Shown in pieces: positions 60,336 to 64,000 of a DNA stretch of 64,000 nt; position 1 is the stretch's first letter; every line of letters begins with the position of its first letter. The position numbers were made by a program, and so were the translations under genes. The notes under the pieces were generated by a model that saw only the letters and a program-made list of their open reading frames with translations, was not told where the DNA came from and ran no database searches. This DNA comes from Niabella yanshanensis. Its GTDB lineage: Bacteria > Bacteroidota > Bacteroidia > Chitinophagales > Chitinophagaceae. The DNA is taken from the NCBI RefSeq assembly GCF_034424215.1, contig NZ_CP139960.1, positions 4,278,001 through 4,342,000 of the forward strand, written 5' to 3'.

Positions 60336-60364
60336 TTGCTTTGAACATCAATTATTTACTTTTG
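60336..60364 (+). promoter_or_regulatory. Promoter of the DUF3810 gene
   Basis: TTG at 60336-60338, an 18-bp spacer, TACTTTTG at 60357-60364. The predicted start lies about 3 nt before the ATG at 60372, so the message is almost leaderless. Confidence 0.65.
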
Positions 60365-60371
60365 AACAGCT

Positions 60372-61466
60372 ATGCGAACGATCAATCTGAAAAGACGACT
60401 AGGCTGGATAATACTTCTTGTACTGGCTGTTATTATTAAAGTAATCTCCGTTAACCCCGAATGGGTGGAACGTTATTATACCTATGGTGTGTATCCTGTA
60501 ATTGCAACCGTACTAAGGTTTTCATTAGGGTGGATACCCCTCAGCATCGGAGATATACTTTACATCGTTTTAATGATATGGCTGGGATATAAGATTGCCC
60601 GGCTGATAAGGCGGATCAGGAAAAAGCAGTTTTCAAAATCATATGGATATGGCTTTATCAGGAGAACAATTTTTTTAATATTGTTTGTATACGTGGTATT
60701 CTATGGATTGTGGGGGCTTAATTATTCGAGGCAGGGAATTGCAAGTCAGTTACAACTGAAGGAGCAGCAATCTACCACTGCCGACCTGGATACTTTAGTG
60801 CGACTGCTTCACAGCAAGCTTAACGATCAGGCTCAGTTGCTGACTCCTGCTATGCGCGACTCTTTTAAAAGTAAACGGAATCTTTTTCTAAATGCTTCCC
60901 TGCTCTATCAAATAGCAGGAACAAAATATGCCTTTCTTTCTTATAAAGGCTATTCGGTAAAGCCATCCTTGTTCAGCTATATCGGCAATTACCTGGGCTT
61001 CCAGGGATATTATAATCCATTTACCGGCGAAGCCCAGGTAAATACTACCGTACCGGCATCCGTTGAGCCTTTTGTGGCATCGCACGAAATAGCTCATCAG
61101 CTCGGTTATGCAAAGGAGAGTGAGGCTAATTTTGTAGGTTTTCTAGCCTGCCGCCTGCATCCGTCCGTCAATTTTAAATACTCCGTATATTTCGATATGT
61201 ATCACTATGCGATTCGAGAACTGGCTTTTGCTGATTCGCTCAGAGCCAGAAGTTATGATAGCTCCTTAAACCTGCGTGTAAAAAAAGATATCGCCGATTA
61301 CATCGAATTCTATAAGAAATATAAGAATCCCATTGAGCCATATATCGATAAAATGTATAGTTATTTTCTAAAGGCTAATAACCAGCCAAAAGGCAAGCGG
61401 TCCTATAATGAAGTGGTTACCTGGCTGATTGCTTATTATAAAAAATATGGGAAGGATGTAATTTGA
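60372..61466 (+). CDS. DUF3810 membrane metallopeptidase-like protein
   Basis: 364 residues. Three N-terminal membrane helices (about 10-30, 40-70 and 95-118) precede a soluble domain with VASHEIAHQLGYAKESEANFVGFLACR, an HExxH motif with a downstream Glu, the layout of a gluzincin-type peptidase. It is the DUF3810 family; activity has not been shown to my knowledge. The later parts VNTTVPASVEPF and IEFYKKYKNPIEPYIDKMY are family-typical. Alone in its transcript. Confidence 0.86.
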   Translation: MRTINLKRRLGWIILLVLAVIIKVISVNPEWVERYYTYGVYPVIATVLRFSLGWIPLSIGDILYIVLMIWLGYKIARLIRRIRKKQFSKSYGYGFIRRTIFLILFVYVVFYGLWGLNYSRQGIASQLQLKEQQSTTADLDTLVRLLHSKLNDQAQLLTPAMRDSFKSKRNLFLNASLLYQIAGTKYAFLSYKGYSVKPSLFSYIGNYLGFQGYYNPFTGEAQVNTTVPASVEPFVASHEIAHQLGYAKESEANFVGFLACRLHPSVNFKYSVYFDMYHYAIRELAFADSLRARSYDSSLNLRVKKDIADYIEFYKKYKNPIEPYIDKMYSYFLKANNQPKGKRSYNEVVTWLIAYYKKYGKDVI

Positions 61467-61475
61467 GCGGTCCGG

Positions 61476-61958
61476 TTATTTTTTCTCAAAGCCTAACACT
61501 TTCATATCGGTAAAAACAACTGATTTTGTAGGATCATACACGTAATCTATATAAAACCTCACCCTGTCGCCATTTTTCAGGTTGCGGATAAATTTTACAT
61601 AGTTTAAACTGTAATCAGTTTTGTAGTAGTCGCTTAAATGCAGGCTAAAACTCGAGAGTTTCTCATTACCGCCCTCTCCATTTACTAAGAATGTTTGATA
61701 GGCCGTAACCTCAAACCTGGCGTATTCGCCCGATGCACCACAGGTTTTTGGGCACGCCGTGGTCAAAGCCATGCAAGTATAAAACTCTGTTTTTCGCAGT
61801 TTTGCCTCAAAAATATGCGTAGAGGTGTAGGGCTTTTTTTCTACTGATGCGGGGGGAGGTATTTTGATGCCTTCGGTCCATCCCTCAATCGAAACCTTTT
61901 TGTTGCAGGCGCAAATAAAGATTAATAATATAACCGGGAAAAAAAGTCGTTTTTTCAT
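61476..61958 (-). CDS. Putative lipoprotein, unknown function
   Basis: 160 residues. A lipoprotein signal with lipobox FICAC (KKRLFFPVILLIFICACNKK). The mature protein has a Cys-rich patch (TEFYTCMALTTACPKTCGASGEY) and a beta-rich remainder (VRFYIDYVYDPTKSVVFTDMKVLGF). I do not recognise the family. Convergent with the DUF3810 gene with a 9-nt gap. Confidence 0.7.
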   Translation of the reverse strand: MKKRLFFPVILLIFICACNKKVSIEGWTEGIKIPPPASVEKKPYTSTHIFEAKLRKTEFYTCMALTTACPKTCGASGEYARFEVTAYQTFLVNGEGGNEKLSSFSLHLSDYYKTDYSLNYVKFIRNLKNGDRVRFYIDYVYDPTKSVVFTDMKVLGFEKK

Positions 61959-62041
61959 AATGTAAGTTTTGAGATTATAGTGAAAGCTTCATTCTTTGAT
62001 GTAAAACGATTTTATAATCTCCATCGCAACATTAAGCCATA

Positions 62042-62671
62042 TTATTTTGTACGAATAACAGGAATATGCAGGTGCTTTTGAGCAATGACATCTAAAAAGA
62101 AGCGTAGTTTTTCATCCAGGAAAAATGATATGTGATGCTTTTGATGGTGATAGGTTTCTAAGGTAATAGTGATGCCATAGCTTCTCCCGCTTTTGAATCT
62201 TTTATAGCTGATCTCCATAATACCGGAGTAGGGTACACGGTTTATCTTTAATAATTTAGGAATGATAATGTCATTCTCAGCAAAAAGATAGGGAGCTATA
62301 TTGGCTGATAGCCGGGGTACCGCTTTTGTATATTGTTGGTATAGCAGCAGGTGCCCGGCATCTAGTTCAAACAGCAGTTGAATAAAGCGGTTCACCCGGT
62401 AGCTGGTAAATAGAATGATCGGAAGGAATACCAGGAATAAAAGCAGCAACACTCCCAATAGCGGCAAAGCAAATTCAAAAAAGGTTTTATTCCGTATATC
62501 ACGTTCGATGAAATTCATGTATACGGCGTACACCATATAGGTGAACAACCCCAATGGAATCAATACAAAAATGCCTGCGAGGAAATTTCTCAGGCGCTTC
62601 AATCCACGGATTTCCTTTTGTTGGAACTCTTTCAGGTGGCTGGTTCCCGTTGCAGATGGGTGTGGAATCAT
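62042..62671 (-). CDS. Membrane protein of unknown function with two helices
   Basis: 209 residues. Two hydrophobic helices (FLAGIFVLIPLGLFTYMVYAVYM, about 29-51; LPLLGVLLLLFLVFLPIILF, about 69-88) are followed by a soluble C-terminal domain with YSGIMEISYKRFKSGRSYGITITLET, which recalls PH-like bacterial membrane domains. I do not recognise it further. It lies 83 nt upstream of the lipoprotein gene on the same strand. Confidence 0.68.
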   Translation of the reverse strand: MIPHPSATGTSHLKEFQQKEIRGLKRLRNFLAGIFVLIPLGLFTYMVYAVYMNFIERDIRNKTFFEFALPLLGVLLLLFLVFLPIILFTSYRVNRFIQLLFELDAGHLLLYQQYTKAVPRLSANIAPYLFAENDIIIPKLLKINRVPYSGIMEISYKRFKSGRSYGITITLETYHHQKHHISFFLDEKLRFFLDVIAQKHLHIPVIRTK

Positions 62672-62835
62672 CAGGGCAATTTAATGCGGATTCCCAAAAA
62701 ACGGGCAAATAATGGCCGGAGATATCATTCATGGGAAATTTTTTAATTTTAATTTGCATAACATGTTTACAGTCAACGTGTTGCGGGGATTCTAATTCCC
62801 GGCGCTGAAAAATACGGATACCGGGATAAATAACG

Positions 62836-62843
62836 TACCTTTG
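62836..62843 (+). promoter_or_regulatory. -7 element of rpsA
   Basis: TACCTTTG matches TAnnTTTG. Transcription would start near 62848, inside the hairpin that precedes the gene. Confidence 0.55.
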
Positions 62844-62846
62844 CAG

Positions 62847-62876
62847 TCCGAATTTTTAAAACCCTTCGGATTTTTT
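62847..62876 (+). promoter_or_regulatory. Hairpin plus T6 forming the rpsA leader
   Basis: TCCGAA pairs with TTCGGA around a 12-nt loop and is followed directly by six T and then the rpsA ATG at 62877. It has the form of an intrinsic terminator, but it sits where the leader should be, so it might control rpsA. Confidence 0.55.
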
Positions 62877-64000
62877 ATGAATTTTTATTTTAAACAATTA
62901 AACGCTGATGCACAGGAGAACGCTGGCGCTACCGAACCGGTAGAGGAAGCTTCTGCAGCGACAACAAACGCACCTGAGGCACCTGCTAAAGCTCCCGTAG
63001 CTGAGGTGGTGGAAACTGCGCACGATGATTTCGATTGGAGCGTAGACAAACGTAATGTTTCTTCTTATTCTAAAGAAGAAAAAGAAAAGTATGACAAAGT
63101 TTACGACAACACTTTCATCCAGTTGAATGACGGTGAATTAGTAAACGGTACCGTTGTAGGTCTTACTAATACTGATGTTGTATTAAACATTGGTTTTAAA
63201 AGTGATGGCCTTATCTCTTTGAACGAATTCCGTGATATCCAGGGCCTGAAAATTGGCGATGAGGTAGAAGTGATGATCGTTGAAAAAGAAGACAGGGACG
63301 GACATCTGAACCTGAGCCGCAAGCAAGCCCGCACTACCCGTGCATGGGAAAAAATTGTTGAGGTTAACAAAACAGGTGAAGTGGTTACCGGTTTGGTTAC
63401 TTCTAAAACTAAAGGCGGTCTTATTGTTGATGTATTTGGTATGGAAACCTTCCTGCCAGGTTCTCAGATTGACGTTAAGCCTGTTACAGATTACGATCAG
63501 TTTGTGGGCAAAACAATGGAGTTCAAAGTGGTTAAGATCAACGAAACCATTAAGAATGCGGTTGTTTCTCATAAAGCGCTTATCGAAAGCGATATGGAAG
63601 CTCAACGTGCTGAGATCATTGGTAAACTGGAAAAAGGTCAGGTATTGGAAGGTACCGTTAAAAACATCACCGACTTTGGTGCATTTATGGACCTGGGCGG
63701 CTTAGACGGCTTACTATATATCACAGATATTTCATGGGGACGTATTTCTCACCCGAACGAGGTGTTAAAAATGGATCAGAAACTGAACGTGGTGGTATTG
63801 GATTTCGACGACGAGAAAAAACGTATCAGCCTTGGTTTAAAACAATTAACGCCACATCCTTGGGATGTATTACCGGCAGATATTGCTGAAGGTAATACCG
63901 TAAAAGGTAAAGTAGTTAATATCGAAGACTACGGTGCATTCTTAGAGATCTATCCAGGTGTTGAAGGTTTAGTACACGTAAGTGAAATTACATGGGCTAA
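62877..64000 (+). CDS. rpsA: 30S ribosomal protein S1, 3'-truncated by the window
   Basis: At least 374 residues; the gene runs past the right edge. The N-terminal part has an Ala/Glu/Pro-rich linker (about 10-50), then successive S1 domains: DGELVNGTVVGLTNTDVVLNIGF, GEVVTGLVTSKTKGGLIVDVFG, GQVLEGTVKNITDFGAFMDLGG, GNTVKGKVVNIEDYGAFLEIYPG. It delivers mRNA to the ribosome. The ATG at 62877 has six T right before it and no Shine-Dalgarno. Confidence 0.95.
   Translation, partial: MNFYFKQLNADAQENAGATEPVEEASAATTNAPEAPAKAPVAEVVETAHDDFDWSVDKRNVSSYSKEEKEKYDKVYDNTFIQLNDGELVNGTVVGLTNTDVVLNIGFKSDGLISLNEFRDIQGLKIGDEVEVMIVEKEDRDGHLNLSRKQARTTRAWEKIVEVNKTGEVVTGLVTSKTKGGLIVDVFGMETFLPGSQIDVKPVTDYDQFVGKTMEFKVVKINETIKNAVVSHKALIESDMEAQRAEIIGKLEKGQVLEGTVKNITDFGAFMDLGGLDGLLYITDISWGRISHPNEVLKMDQKLNVVVLDFDDEKKRISLGLKQLTPHPWDVLPADIAEGNTVKGKVVNIEDYGAFLEIYPGVEGLVHVSEITWA

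Overview
The window is a stretch of chromosome from a member of the Bacteroidota, most likely the family Chitinophagaceae (an inference from gene content, not from a marker search). The support is: many promoters of the Bacteroidota form TTG-N(17-23)-TAnnTTTG; almost no Shine-Dalgarno sequences; TonB-dependent receptors with N-terminal CarboxypepD_reg-like domains; and lineage families such as DUF5683, DUF4292, DUF3810, DUF2911, DUF983 and phospho-sugar mutase. I see no rRNA, tRNA, CRISPR array, prophage or classical insertion sequence. Both ends cut a gene: a SerB/SerA-like gene on the left and rpsA on the right.

Layout. 1-11.8 kb: a HAD phosphatase-ACT protein; a DtxR/MntR-type regulator divergent from a TonB receptor plus thioredoxin, with a 16-bp palindrome in the receptor promoter; a GH3 glycosidase; Lon; a beta-barrel protein; a metallophosphoesterase. 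12-21.6 kb: parA-parB-DUF5683-dapB-DUF5683-MutS-like, Mrp, a CarboxypepD_reg protein, ruvA, fabH, a GNAT enzyme. 21.6-32.4 kb: a porin, efp, accB and accC separated by an inserted 23S-IVP/four-helix-bundle gene, DUF2911 and related secreted proteins, xerD, a lipoprotein, YraN, manA, a BamE-like lipoprotein, nth. 32.3-39.96 kb: a broken outer-membrane gene, then two converging gene sets (below). 40-64 kb: a sugar isomerase-like protein, DUF983, murF, ispF, dut, DUF4292, an EnvC-like protein, a flavin/ferredoxin reductase, tex, a siderophore-type receptor, an IscA-type protein, a methyltransferase, glutaminyl cyclase, lrp-eamA, an LLM oxidoreductase, phosphoglucomutase, DUF3810, two unknowns and rpsA.

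The most unusual locus is 33.8-39.96 kb. On the minus strand a 78-residue peptide with a 27-residue leader-like part and an Asp-Gly/Gly-Ala repeat core is followed, after a terminator-like hairpin, by a JmjC/cupin oxygenase and a thioredoxin-like [2Fe-2S] ferredoxin. Converging on it, with a 4-nt overlap, are an N-formylglutamate amidohydrolase-like protein, a DUF1704 (QEGLA, MATCAP-like) metallopeptidase and a GshB-like ATP-grasp ligase. This looks like an undescribed peptide-modification (RiPP-like) system; that role is inferred, not shown.

A second theme is intergenic arrays of degenerate 7- or 8-nt units. Between parA and parB nine 8-nt units fill the gap as an inverted array. Between accB and accC an array of a different 8-nt unit flanks the four-helix-bundle gene in inverted orientation, so the whole looks like a small mobile or structured-RNA element. 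Period-7 arrays lie beside ruvA, fabH and the GNAT gene. Other regulatory signals include three sites spaced exactly 30 bp upstream of lrp, several near-leaderless genes, and a hairpin plus U-tract forming almost the whole leader of rpsA.
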